Shown here one piece after another: positions 27,209 through 35,497 of a stretch of DNA of 64,000 nt (position 1 is the first letter of the stretch; the number at the start of each line of letters is the position of its first letter). A program made the translations under genes and the position numbers. Origin of the DNA: Candidatus Defluviibacillus avedoerensis (GTDB taxonomy: Bacteria; Pseudomonadota; Gammaproteobacteria; Burkholderiales; Burkholderiaceae_C); the NCBI GenBank assembly GCA_016703665.1, contig JADJBS010000020.1:1046001-1110000 (forward strand). Reading direction: 5' to 3'. Below the pieces are notes generated by a model that saw nothing but the letters and a program-made list of their open reading frames with translations, searched no databases and was not told the origin of the DNA.

Positions 27209-29293
27209 TTAGTGAGGTTTGGACGCAAATTTTTCGAACATGGTCTGATATGCGGCCTCAAGTGCTTGGGTCAGCCCTTTTGCGTCGCATAAAGGGCTGG
27301 TCCGCATTTCGTCGCGTAAGTCCAATCTGTGTTGCTTTAGCAAGTGTTTCGCCTGGGCAAGCGAAATTACCTTGCTGATGTATTCTTCCTTGGTAGCGGC
27401 CACCCATTCTGCGTGCCCGACAGCCTGAAGTATAGATGGCGTCATCCGCTGCGACACGGCTACGCCTGTCAGTGCAACAACGGGCACACCCATCCACATC
27501 GCATCGCAGGTCGTGGTTCCACCGCCCATACCGCCAACTGGGTCCAGCGCAATATCAAGCCGGTCATAAGTGCGCATGTGGTCTGCCCAGCTGTTTGTGT
27601 GCCCAATTAGGTCAATGCGATTGGCAGAAATGCCAAATCTTTGAAAAGATACCAATAGCTTATTGCGGGTCTGCGGGTCTGAAAGGGCTTGTGTCTTCAA
27701 CAGCAACTTTGCCTGCGGCAAGCGCTTCAGAATTTCAGACCAAATTGCATAAGTTTGTTCAGTTATTTTGCCAAGTTGATTGAACGAACCCAAGACAATT
27801 TCACCATCCACCCGATCAACGACCCTGGGTTGCGGCGCGTCCTCCCTTCCGTGATAACTTGTCCACACTCTTGGCAAGCGCCATACGCGTTCTGAGAAGT
27901 GTGATGATATTTCTGATGGAGTCACAATGGTATCGCCGATCCAATAATCCATCTGGGTCAAACCTGTACTTGCGCAGTAGCCCAAGTAATGCGCCTGCAC
28001 TGGCGCTGCCCGACGCGCAATAACCCCTAGTCTGTTGTGCGCACTGTGACCAGAAAGGTCAATCAGCACATCAATTTGTTGCGCCTCTATCAGCTGGCAG
28101 ACATTTGCGTCCGCAATTTCGGCAATATTCGTCCAATGATTACTCAGTACCTTAAACCTCGCAGACACATCGTCTTCATAAGGGTTTGTCATGTACGAAT
28201 AGACTTCTATCTTTTCCCGATCATGAAATTGGTAGATCTGTTCAAGAAAATAGGCGACAGCATGCTGCCGGAAGTCACCAGACATGTAGGCCACCTTGAG
28301 GCGTCTTGCGCCTAATGGGGCGTGACTGAACGTCTTTGACCGCGCCAAACTTCTTTCGATCTCGGTCTGTGATCTTTGCTCCCATTGCCTGGCTTCTTGT
28401 AGATACTCGACAGGCGTGACCCTGCCGGTGTATGACAGCAGAAAGAGGAGATTGCTGTTGGCAATCGGCTCTGACGGCGACAGAGTCAAAGCGTGCCTGT
28501 ATGCTTGTATCGATGGCCCAGTTTCGCCAAGGTCCTGGAGCGACTTCGCGTACAGGGTATGTGCCACGGCTAGGCTGGGCTCAAGCGAAATAGCCAATCG
28601 GTAACATTCGGATGCTTGCGATATGAGGCCCACTCCGCCCAGACTCATCCCAAGACCTAGATGCGCCCAGCCGGATTCTGGCTTCAGCATCAGCAATTGA
28701 TTGAAAACTTCGATCGCCTCTTCATGCCGGAACAAGGCGACGAGGGTATCGCCCAGTCTTTCCAAGGCTTCTGTGTGCGTTGGAAAGAGTTCTGCTGCCT
28801 GCCGATAGGCGTCTACCGCCTCGGCATGCTGACCAAGGGCCATGTGCTGGAGGCCTGCAGCCAGCAATTGATCTGCCTGATGTTTTTCTGAAAACTGATG
28901 ACTGATACCCTGAAAAGCGGGCTTGATCGCTTGCAAGCGCAATGCATGCAGGGCATGCGGGCTTACCCCGTGCTTCACTGCATTTTCAATGAGTGCGCGT
29001 GCTACTTCGCTCGCGCCAGAAAGAATCGTAGCCTGGATACAGCTCAACCAAAAACGAGGCTCTGAAGGCTGCGCCTGCAACGCCTGCTTAAAGCACACCA
29101 CAGCGCCTGCAAGAGACTGCGATTGCACCAGAATAAGGCCAAGATTGTGGTTAGCTACAGGATGCGAAGGCTCCCGCCGCAAGACATTCACATAAAGCTC
29201 TTTTGCCTTCTCCAACTGCTGGGCACCATGCGCTTGGAGTGCTTCGTGCAATAGACCGTCTATTGGCATTGGTTTTGCTGCTTCCTCACACAT
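27209..29293 (-). CDS. TPR-SPINDLY O-linked glycosyltransferase (OGT-like, GT41), copy 2
   Basis: A 694-residue paralogue of the neighbouring gene, with fewer TPRs (about residues 10-300) and a GT41 domain at about 325-690. Conserved features are VAYMSGDFRQHAVAYF near 333-348, VLIDLSGHSAHNRLG, AKLLLKTQAL and GGGTTTCDAMWMGVPVVAL. It is GC-rich throughout, unlike copy 1. ATG 29293 lies inside the end of the degraded MNT gene (8-base overlap), so it was probably once translated together with it. The next gene upstream is the surface protein gene, which ends in a strong terminator, so this gene probably has its own promoter within 29294-29600. The acceptor could be the surface protein; that is inference. 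Confidence 0.9.
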   Translation of the reverse strand: MCEEAAKPMPIDGLLHEALQAHGAQQLEKAKELYVNVLRREPSHPVANHNLGLILVQSQSLAGAVVCFKQALQAQPSEPRFWLSCIQATILSGASEVARALIENAVKHGVSPHALHALRLQAIKPAFQGISHQFSEKHQADQLLAAGLQHMALGQHAEAVDAYRQAAELFPTHTEALERLGDTLVALFRHEEAIEVFNQLLMLKPESGWAHLGLGMSLGGVGLISQASECYRLAISLEPSLAVAHTLYAKSLQDLGETGPSIQAYRHALTLSPSEPIANSNLLFLLSYTGRVTPVEYLQEARQWEQRSQTEIERSLARSKTFSHAPLGARRLKVAYMSGDFRQHAVAYFLEQIYQFHDREKIEVYSYMTNPYEDDVSARFKVLSNHWTNIAEIADANVCQLIEAQQIDVLIDLSGHSAHNRLGVIARRAAPVQAHYLGYCASTGLTQMDYWIGDTIVTPSEISSHFSERVWRLPRVWTSYHGREDAPQPRVVDRVDGEIVLGSFNQLGKITEQTYAIWSEILKRLPQAKLLLKTQALSDPQTRNKLLVSFQRFGISANRIDLIGHTNSWADHMRTYDRLDIALDPVGGMGGGTTTCDAMWMGVPVVALTGVAVSQRMTPSILQAVGHAEWVAATKEEYISKVISLAQAKHLLKQHRLDLRDEMRTSPLCDAKGLTQALEAAYQTMFEKFASKPH

Positions 29294-29581
29294 CTTTTAC
29301 TGTTACCGATCGAGCCTCAACAATGACCAATGCACGGAACTTGTCTGGCAAGGCATTGGGTGTCAACACATTCACAGGCACGCCATGCAGTTTGGCCACT
29401 TGGTAATGACTTGCACCAATGTTGCCTCTGGTGTCGGGTCAACCAGTATGTTCAGGTCGCTGCTATCTGCGTCCTGGCTGTGCTGTAAAGAGTCGCACAC
29501 CCGGGCATTCAGTGCACGGTGAGATTCAACTACATGGCTAATGTCTGCACGGTTCGAGTGCAATGCATCTGAAGGTTTCAT
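29286..29581 (-). pseudogene. Decayed MNT-type (MntA-like) nucleotidyltransferase antitoxin
   Basis: From ATG 29581 the reverse strand reads MKPSDALHSNRADISHVVESH and then DSSDLNILVDPTPEAT, recognisable as the minimal nucleotidyltransferase fold of HEPN/MNT antitoxins. A deletion of about 8 bases near 29419-29423 shifts the frame; the rest continues in the new frame as SHYQVAKLHGVPVNVLTPN and DKFRALVIVEARSVTVKDV, ending at 29286. The active site is also lost: the GS motif is DS and the DxD pair is DxN. No HEPN toxin gene accompanies it. The length (about 97 codons) and order of motifs fit the family. Confidence 0.75.
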
Positions 29582-29606
29582 GATGCCGATTTTGAATAGA
29601 TTAACC

Positions 29607-29637
29607 AAAAAAAACGGGGCCGAAGCCCCGCTTTTTG
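29607..29637. terminator. Strong bidirectional rho-independent terminator after the surface protein gene
   Basis: A perfect 6-base-pair stem with a CGAA/TTCG tetraloop (CGGGGC-CGAA-GCCCCG, 29615-29630) is flanked by eight A on the left and a five-T tract on the right. Read on the minus strand it is CGGGGC-TTCG-GCCCCG followed by eight T, a textbook terminator 30 bases beyond the surface protein stop codon. Confidence 0.92.
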
Positions 29638-29667
29638 AACACTTACGTGTTATATGTATCTAACCAA

Positions 29668-31386
29668 TTACTTGGTGAAACGGTGACCAGAAGTGATACC
29701 GTATGTACCAGAAGTGCCGGTAGATGCAGAAGGATTGATCAACTTGATGAAAGAAGAACCAACGATAGGCAAACCAACGGTGCGTGCACTGTCAGCTGCA
29801 CCAGCAATCACATTGTTAGAAGCAGTCGTAGTGGTCACAACGCCCCAACCGCTAACGAAAGCAGAAGCACCTGTGGACTGGGTTGCCAGAGTAGCGCCCA
29901 GAACAGAAGCGTTAGCACCAAAGGTCGTTACGCTGGTTTCACCGCAGAACTGGAACGTAGCAACGCTACCTGGCGAGAACACAGCACCGCTGGTCTTGCT
30001 GGATTCGTCACGGTCATAGAACTTCTGACCAGCAGCAGTCACGCAAATGCGGTCGCCGGACAAAGAGGTGTTACCAGTGTAAAACACTTGCGAACGTGGA
30101 ACGGCCGCAAATGGAGCCAACTGGGCGACTGTACCGAAACCACCATCTTGCGCCGCCACTGAAGAGAAGCGACGAACAGCAGCTGCAGCACTGGTACCGT
30201 ACACCACACCAACGCTGTAGCGACGGGTAGGCATAGAGAAGTTCCAGTCGGTAGAAGCAGTTACCGTTGGGTCAGTTGAGTATTCATTGCTGATGCTCTT
30301 AACAGCCAAAGCGTCGGTCACACGGAATGCCTGCGCCAGTGGCGATGCAGCGGTCGAAGCTACGCCTGTTGGGACGTACGGCGTAGACATGTCGGGCAGG
30401 TCATAGTAAGCAGCGGGAATAGCGATCGAAGGAATCGCAGTACCGCCAGTACCATCAGTATCCATAGTCAGGAACGCTTGACCAACAGAACGGAACAATG
30501 GATCAGCAGTTACGTTGTCAACAGTCAGAGTTGTGGTAGCAGCAGTTCCACTTTGTGGAGAAAAGACATAGTTACCGATGGCATCGTTACCACCAGCATC
30601 AACTGCGCGAATAGCTGTCATCCCACCAGAGAATGTGGTAGTTTGCGCAACGTTGATGATAGTCCAGTTACCAAACAAGCCAGTAGAAGGCGCCATGAAA
30701 CCGTTTGCAATAACAGTTGCAGGAGCAAGCGTATCAGTCAAAGGTGTTGTCTGAACAGCAGCTGCCGCGCAGTTACGTGGCACACCAGAGGTGTGCAAAA
30801 TGGACTGATACAGGGAAGTAGTGGCAGCCACGACTGGGATGTCAGCCATGTTGAAAATTTCAACGTAGCCTTCAGAGGTGTGATTAGCCTTTTCGGTGGC
30901 TGTTGCATAGGAAGGCAGACGGCCATCAATGAAAGACTGAGCAACACCTGCGGTCAGAGCCGGAACAGTACAAGACTTGTCATTAGTGGTCAACTGAGCA
31001 TAGCCAGTGGTTGGGTTCTTAGTAACCACTGCAGACCACTGGTCGTTAGGGGACAGGAAAACCTGAAAGTCAAGCACGTCGTCAGAGTTTGAGCCGCCAC
31101 GGAAACGAACTTTGACAGCCTTACCGTTAGTTGGATCAGTGTTAACAACGCTCAAAACCGTGGCATTGCCCGATTGTGCCGTGTAGTAAGGCAGAATCAG
31201 CGCATGACCAACACCACCAGCATTCAACTGCAACTGAGTGGCAGGAGTCGGTGCGCCAACCGCAGCACCTGCAAGAGGCATCAAAGCAGCATTGGCCAAG
31301 ATACTGGGATCCAACACGGAAGCATTTGCGATGCCCATGCTACCAATCATGGCAGCGATACTCAGAGAGAGAACATTTTTTCTCAT
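29668..31386 (-). CDS. Secreted S-layer/nanopod-like surface protein
   Basis: A 572-residue protein starting at ATG 31386 with GGAG six bases upstream. A clear signal peptide covers residues 1-22 (RKNVLSLSIAAMIGSMGIANA, cleavage before SVLDPS). The mature part is rich in Ala, Thr, Ser, Gly and Val, has few Cys and Lys, and no membrane anchor. It resembles the surface-layer proteins of Comamonadaceae, such as the NpdA nanopod protein of Delftia; I recognise the type, not a specific orthologue. A strong terminator follows. The many Ser/Thr residues and two neighbouring OGT-like genes suggest O-glycosylation, and the T2SS genes upstream offer an export route. Confidence 0.7.
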   Translation of the reverse strand: MRKNVLSLSIAAMIGSMGIANASVLDPSILANAALMPLAGAAVGAPTPATQLQLNAGGVGHALILPYYTAQSGNATVLSVVNTDPTNGKAVKVRFRGGSNSDDVLDFQVFLSPNDQWSAVVTKNPTTGYAQLTTNDKSCTVPALTAGVAQSFIDGRLPSYATATEKANHTSEGYVEIFNMADIPVVAATTSLYQSILHTSGVPRNCAAAAVQTTPLTDTLAPATVIANGFMAPSTGLFGNWTIINVAQTTTFSGGMTAIRAVDAGGNDAIGNYVFSPQSGTAATTTLTVDNVTADPLFRSVGQAFLTMDTDGTGGTAIPSIAIPAAYYDLPDMSTPYVPTGVASTAASPLAQAFRVTDALAVKSISNEYSTDPTVTASTDWNFSMPTRRYSVGVVYGTSAAAAVRRFSSVAAQDGGFGTVAQLAPFAAVPRSQVFYTGNTSLSGDRICVTAAGQKFYDRDESSKTSGAVFSPGSVATFQFCGETSVTTFGANASVLGATLATQSTGASAFVSGWGVVTTTTASNNVIAGAADSARTVGLPIVGSSFIKLINPSASTGTSGTYGITSGHRFTK

Positions 31387-31572
31387 CAATAACTCCAGTT
31401 ATAAAAAGTTTGGTAAGCGTGACTACCAGGATTGATTACTAACGCCAGGGAATGGTAGCACAGTGATAAAACATCAAGCAAGGCCGCCTTCAACATTTGC
31501 TACGCATGTTGCCCAATTGCAACAAACATTTTGCTCGACCCTGGCAAGTCGTCCCTGAGATAAACAAATTGA
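31387..31572 (-). promoter_or_regulatory. Leader and probable promoter of the surface protein gene
   Basis: This 186-base gap holds no gene. On the minus strand a TTGCTT / 17-base spacer / CTACCA pair about 75 bases before the start codon is the best sigma-70-like candidate I can see, but the match is weak. An AT-rich leader and a good ribosome binding site (GGAG, 31393-31396) follow. Confidence 0.35.
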
Positions 31573-31988
31573 CTAGGGATTGACGGAAAGCCACCACTTG
31601 CCGTCTTCCAACACCCAGACCTCGTCGACGGCGGTGCTGATGATACCGTCATACACGTGCGGCACGGGCGACCTGGCATCGACGCGCAAGCGCACATTGC
31701 ACTGCGTCTCTGCACACTTGACGCTGACCACTTCAGAGCCAGTCCACTGCATGCCTGGACCAAATTTTTTACGGTATTCGGCAAAGTCTGCCTTGGCCCG
31801 GTAGGAAGGCGCGGTGAGCTCATACGCCATGTCAAACTTGCCAAACTGCAGAGACAGCCACCGGTCTTCTGCCGGGTTCTGACAACCTCCTCGGGTGGAC
31901 CCTTCGGGCCTGTCGCGCAGGCTGCCAACAGAGCGATCAAGACAACACCCAGCGGGTACTTGAGCGGGTGGAATATCGTATTTTTCAT
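31573..31988 (-). CDS. Small lipoprotein of unknown function (frameshifted)
   Basis: The reverse strand starts MKNTIFHPLKYPLGVVLIAL and has a lipobox (LLAAC) at residues 20-24, so it should be exported and acylated. After EEVVRTR the frame shifts; the natural continuation is EDRWLSLQFGKFDMAYELTAP and on to WVLEDGKWWLSVNP, ending at 31573, about 138 residues in all. One extra G in the run near 31872-31876 rejoins the frames. The C-terminal domain resembles an NTF2-like or DUF4440-like fold, which I cannot confirm. It lies between gspD and the surface protein gene, on the same strand, so it could assist secretion or anchoring; this is inference. Confidence 0.7.
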
Positions 31989-32023
31989 AAAATTGACTCT
32001 TTACTATTGAAACATTGCCAGGG

Positions 32024-34246
32024 TCATCGACTACCGCTTATCCCCAATGGACCAGAAATCGATGCCCCAGTAGCAGGGTCGAGCGGCGCGAAACTCTTCA
32101 TGCGATCGCGCAACTCGGAACTGACTTCACGGGCATCCTGGTCTGAGCGAACCACACGCGGGGTAATGACAACCAGGAGTTCGGTTCGAGCGGTGTTCTT
32201 TGAGTTGGTTCCAAACAAATTCCCAAAAATGGGGATGTCCTGCAAAAGAGGGAGTCCAGATTTACCGGTGGTCGTGTTGTCGCGAATCAGCCCCCCCAGC
32301 ACAATGGCCTCACCCGACCGAACCGCGACCTTGCTTGATATCTGTCTTTGCAAAAAGGCGCGCTGACCGGTTGCAGAGTCAACCTGACCCACATCAGTAA
32401 CCGCCTGGTTAATCTGCATGGTGACGATATTGCCCGCATTGACAGACGGCGTGACCGCCAGGTTAACGCCCGTGTCCTTGTATTGGATGCTGGACGACAC
32501 ATTTCCACCTGTCGTGACCGTTGTGCCAGATAAAACGGGTTGTTGATTACCCACCGCAATGGCTGCGGTATGGTTGTCAAGCACCATCAGGGATGGACTG
32601 GATATGACCTTGACCAGGGATTTCCCCGCCAATGCATTCAAAACGGCCCGAATATTGCCCAATGGATTGGTCAATGTGTAAGAAAATCCTGCCAGAGCAC
32701 CGCCCAGGGCGCCATTGGGGGATGTGCTTAGCACGCCAGCCCCGCTGAGGGCACCTGCCGTGCGTTGACTGTCATTGAACATCCATTGCAACCCATATTG
32801 CAGGTCATCGCTAAGGGTGACTTCCACAATGCTTGCCTCAATCAGCACCTGAGTTGGCGGTAAATCCAGGCGGCGCAAGGCAGATTCAATTTTGTTGTAG
32901 TCGCGCTTATCGCCGTATATCAATACAGCATTGTTGATTTCGTCCGCGATAACGCGCAAACCGGAACCCAGATTGACCGTAGTCACTCCTGATGCGGCGG
33001 TTCGTCCCGTCGTTGAAGGCAATGCACCTGAAAGCCCCGAAGTCGTACCACCCACGCCACCCAGCATAGAAGCTGTCCCTGTTGTGGAGGCCGTGCTGAC
33101 ACCTAAACCGGGCGCCACGCCCGTTGTCGGTTGTGCAGTTGCCGCAGCGGTACCCGCATTGGTGTTGCCAAAAAGCCCACTCAACACAGAAGCAAGGTGT
33201 TTGGCTGATCCATTTTGAACAGGATAGACGAACAGTTGCGGCTCACCGGTATTGCTTGGCTGATCCAGTCGCTCGATCCATTGTTTGGCTTGATCAAGAT
33301 AGCGCGCATGGGGTGTGACTACCAAGATACTGTTGATCCGCTCGATAGGCAGAACACGGACAGCGCCTAGAAAGGCACCTGCAGCGGCCGATGCCAATGA
33401 AGCTGCTGACGCAGTCGCACCAGTGGACGATAACCCACCAGGCTGATTCGTCGCATTGGCCGTCGCTGGGGCACCACTGATCAGCCGAATCGCCTCTTCA
33501 ACGTCTTTGGTTGACGCGTATTTAAGTGGATAGACCCCCACTGACATGCCCTTCAGCATGTCAACATCAAAGGTGTGAACCATGGCCATCCATCCCTCCA
33601 CCTGGGTTCTGGTACCGACCAGGATGAGAAGGTTACGCAGTGCGTCGACCCTGACAATGGCCTCAGGTGGGGCAATTGGCCTGAGGATGGCGGCCATTTC
33701 TGGCGCACCGATGAATTGCAAGGGCACGATGACAGTGCCATAGCCAGGCGGCAGGGGGCCGTTACCTGTCTGTCTTGGTGCGGCAACGATGCCCTTCAGC
33801 GAGTCTGGCCGCCCGACGTGATAAACCCCACTGGCGTCACGTGCCATCAGCAAGCCATTCGCCTGCAAAGCACCTTCTAGCAGCAAAGTGGCCTGGTCTG
33901 CCGAGATTTCTCCCCGCGTGGCCATGGTAACTGTGCCCGTGATCGGGGGGTGCAGAACGTAATCCACGCGCATGATGTCGGTAAAGACCAGGCGCACCAC
34001 ATCGGCAATCGGAGCGTCTTCGAACCGGAACGCACTGGGTGAACCGGCAGGAGCTGCGAAGTCTTTCGGTGGAGCAATGACAATGCCGCTGCCACGCACA
34101 AGCCGCGGCTCCGCAATGGCTTGTGCGGTATTTGCAGGTTTATCTTGCCCTTGGCCAACCGCCAATTCCGACGCGTTTAGAACCGTCCCGGGCCAAGAGA
34201 TTGCAATAAAAATAAGCGTTCCCGCAATGAATCTGAATGTAAGCAT
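32024..34246 (-). CDS. gspD: Type II secretion secretin GspD
   Basis: A 740-residue outer-membrane secretin. A signal peptide occupies about residues 1-25; the N0 domain (about 60-130, FRFEDAPIADVVRLVF) and N1-N3 repeats follow (the N3 segment is interrupted by an Ala/Thr/Gly-rich insert near 350-420). The secretin barrel is at about 480-700, with VPVLSG-type signatures (NQQPVLSGTTV, VNLAVTPSVN, GEAIVLGGLIRDN). It forms the outer-membrane pore of the T2SS and is the last gsp gene, 43 bases beyond gspC. Confidence 0.95.
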   Translation of the reverse strand: MLTFRFIAGTLIFIAISWPGTVLNASELAVGQGQDKPANTAQAIAEPRLVRGSGIVIAPPKDFAAPAGSPSAFRFEDAPIADVVRLVFTDIMRVDYVLHPPITGTVTMATRGEISADQATLLLEGALQANGLLMARDASGVYHVGRPDSLKGIVAAPRQTGNGPLPPGYGTVIVPLQFIGAPEMAAILRPIAPPEAIVRVDALRNLLILVGTRTQVEGWMAMVHTFDVDMLKGMSVGVYPLKYASTKDVEEAIRLISGAPATANATNQPGGLSSTGATASAASLASAAAGAFLGAVRVLPIERINSILVVTPHARYLDQAKQWIERLDQPSNTGEPQLFVYPVQNGSAKHLASVLSGLFGNTNAGTAAATAQPTTGVAPGLGVSTASTTGTASMLGGVGGTTSGLSGALPSTTGRTAASGVTTVNLGSGLRVIADEINNAVLIYGDKRDYNKIESALRRLDLPPTQVLIEASIVEVTLSDDLQYGLQWMFNDSQRTAGALSGAGVLSTSPNGALGGALAGFSYTLTNPLGNIRAVLNALAGKSLVKVISSPSLMVLDNHTAAIAVGNQQPVLSGTTVTTGGNVSSSIQYKDTGVNLAVTPSVNAGNIVTMQINQAVTDVGQVDSATGQRAFLQRQISSKVAVRSGEAIVLGGLIRDNTTTGKSGLPLLQDIPIFGNLFGTNSKNTARTELLVVITPRVVRSDQDAREVSSELRDRMKSFAPLDPATGASISGPLGISGSR

Positions 34247-34289
34247 GGAATGCGTAGTTTAAGGGGACGTGTGTGTTTAAGCGCACAGG

Positions 34290-34952
34290 TCATCGCTGGA
34301 CAGGGGCAGCGGGGCGGGCACCACCACCAAAGACGGCTCCACCGATCTTGGGTGGCGACTGAACTGGTGCCTCAGCCGAAGAAGGCGTAGCCACAGGAGA
34401 TGGTGGCGTTTCTGGCGGTCGAGCCTGAACAGGAGCCGCCCGGTAAACGGGCGGTGCGCCTGATGCGCTGTTTAACCTGGCATTGGTAAGCCGGATCACG
34501 CGGACTTCGCCCTTTCGGTCAAATGTTGCATCACGGTCACCGACTCCCTTTAGCAGCCACTCGCCGACCTGCTCGCCTTTTGCCAACCGCCGCATCCGGC
34601 CTTGAATCAAGGCAAACACGCCCCCCACGTCGCCACTACCGAAGACCCCCAGGATTTGGGCATCTAAAAGCGGATCGGGCGGTGCAGGTGCAACGGGCGG
34701 TGGCGGTGGCGGTGGCGGTCTGCGGCTAGGAGAAAACAGCTGTCTCTCCAGCACATTGAGAAATGCATTGTTATCTGTCAATGGTGTTTGCAGGCTCACA
34801 GGCCAAACGGGCATTTCTGGCTTCACCGGTGCAGGCTCGGTCCAGTGAACGTTTTTCAGATTGCCACCATCATCCACCCAAAGGAGGCCCAACCCAATGC
34901 CGAGTCCGAGATTGGCAATGATGAGCAAGGTCGTAAGGTATCTGCGCATCAC
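34290..34952 (-). CDS. gspC: GspC-like inner-membrane T2SS protein lacking a PDZ domain
   Basis: A protein of about 220 residues with one N-terminal membrane span (residues 5-25), a proline run (RRPPPPPPPP near 78-87) and a beta-rich HR-like domain (about 95-160, LLDAQILGVFGSGDVGG through VRVIRLTN) that in GspC binds the secretin. The C-terminal third is a Pro/Ala-rich tail and has no PDZ or coiled-coil domain. GspN is an alternative name used for such short proteins. The start is GTG 34952 or ATG 34949; either overlaps the gspM stop by a few bases. Confidence 0.75.
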   Translation of the reverse strand: MMRRYLTTLLIIANLGLGIGLGLLWVDDGGNLKNVHWTEPAPVKPEMPVWPVSLQTPLTDNNAFLNVLERQLFSPSRRPPPPPPPPVAPAPPDPLLDAQILGVFGSGDVGGVFALIQGRMRRLAKGEQVGEWLLKGVGDRDATFDRKGEVRVIRLTNARLNSASGAPPVYRAAPVQARPPETPPSPVATPSSAEAPVQSPPKIGGAVFGGGARPAAPVQR

Positions 34953-35497
34953 AGATTCCGCAAAACGTAGAGATTGAGAGCGATGTTCAATCGCTGGGGT
35001 GCTGCAGCAGTGGGCGCCCCCATCACCTGGATCGAAAACCCCTCAACCCAGACTGTTGGCGTCACGGCAGACAAGGCTGCCATGGCAGACTGAAAGCCGA
35101 GGAGCGAGCCCTCAACCCTCACACTGATAGCGATTCTTTCAAATGCTTTGACCTGTTTGGCAGGGAGAATTTGGCTACTGACCACCTCCAGCCCCGCGGC
35201 AGCAAACGTCTCGCGAACCCGCTGCTGGGCCGCATTGCCGACCTGGCTGACCTCTTGGCTAGAAGGATAGACGTTTTTGTCTATCAGCACCTGTACCTCT
35301 TCAATGGATTTGTCCAAGTCTGAGACAGCCGCTTTGATACCAAGAAAGCGGGCAAATCGTGGTTCAACCTCTGCCAGCCTGGACTCGTCAACACGGTACT
35401 TTTGTACCGTCATCCACGCGACCGATCCGATTACTGCAATAGCGGCCAATGTGATCACACACCATGCAAGCCAAATCGCTTTAGCATTCGTTGTCAT
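34949..35497 (-). CDS. gspM: Type II secretion protein GspM (GspMb type)
   Basis: A 182-residue bitopic inner-membrane protein: a membrane span at about residues 10-30, a coiled segment at 35-70 and a ferredoxin-like periplasmic domain at about 95-180. It resembles the GspMb/PilO group. It binds GspL and stabilises the inner-membrane platform. The ATGA overlap with the gspL stop shows coupling. Confidence 0.83.
   Translation of the reverse strand: MTTNAKAIWLAWCVITLAAIAVIGSVAWMTVQKYRVDESRLAEVEPRFARFLGIKAAVSDLDKSIEEVQVLIDKNVYPSSQEVSQVGNAAQQRVRETFAAAGLEVVSSQILPAKQVKAFERIAISVRVEGSLLGFQSAMAALSAVTPTVWVEGFSIQVMGAPTAAAPQRLNIALNLYVLRNL

Noticed and set aside
29203..29406. Plus-strand frame antisense to the MNT remnant and OGT start
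   Set aside because: The minus-strand reading gives recognisable MNT and OGT sequence; this frame gives nothing.
34700..34740. Proline-codon run in gspC as a microsatellite
   Set aside because: The GGT/GGC repeats simply encode the polyproline hinge; no sign of phase variation such as a frame-dependent repeat near the start.
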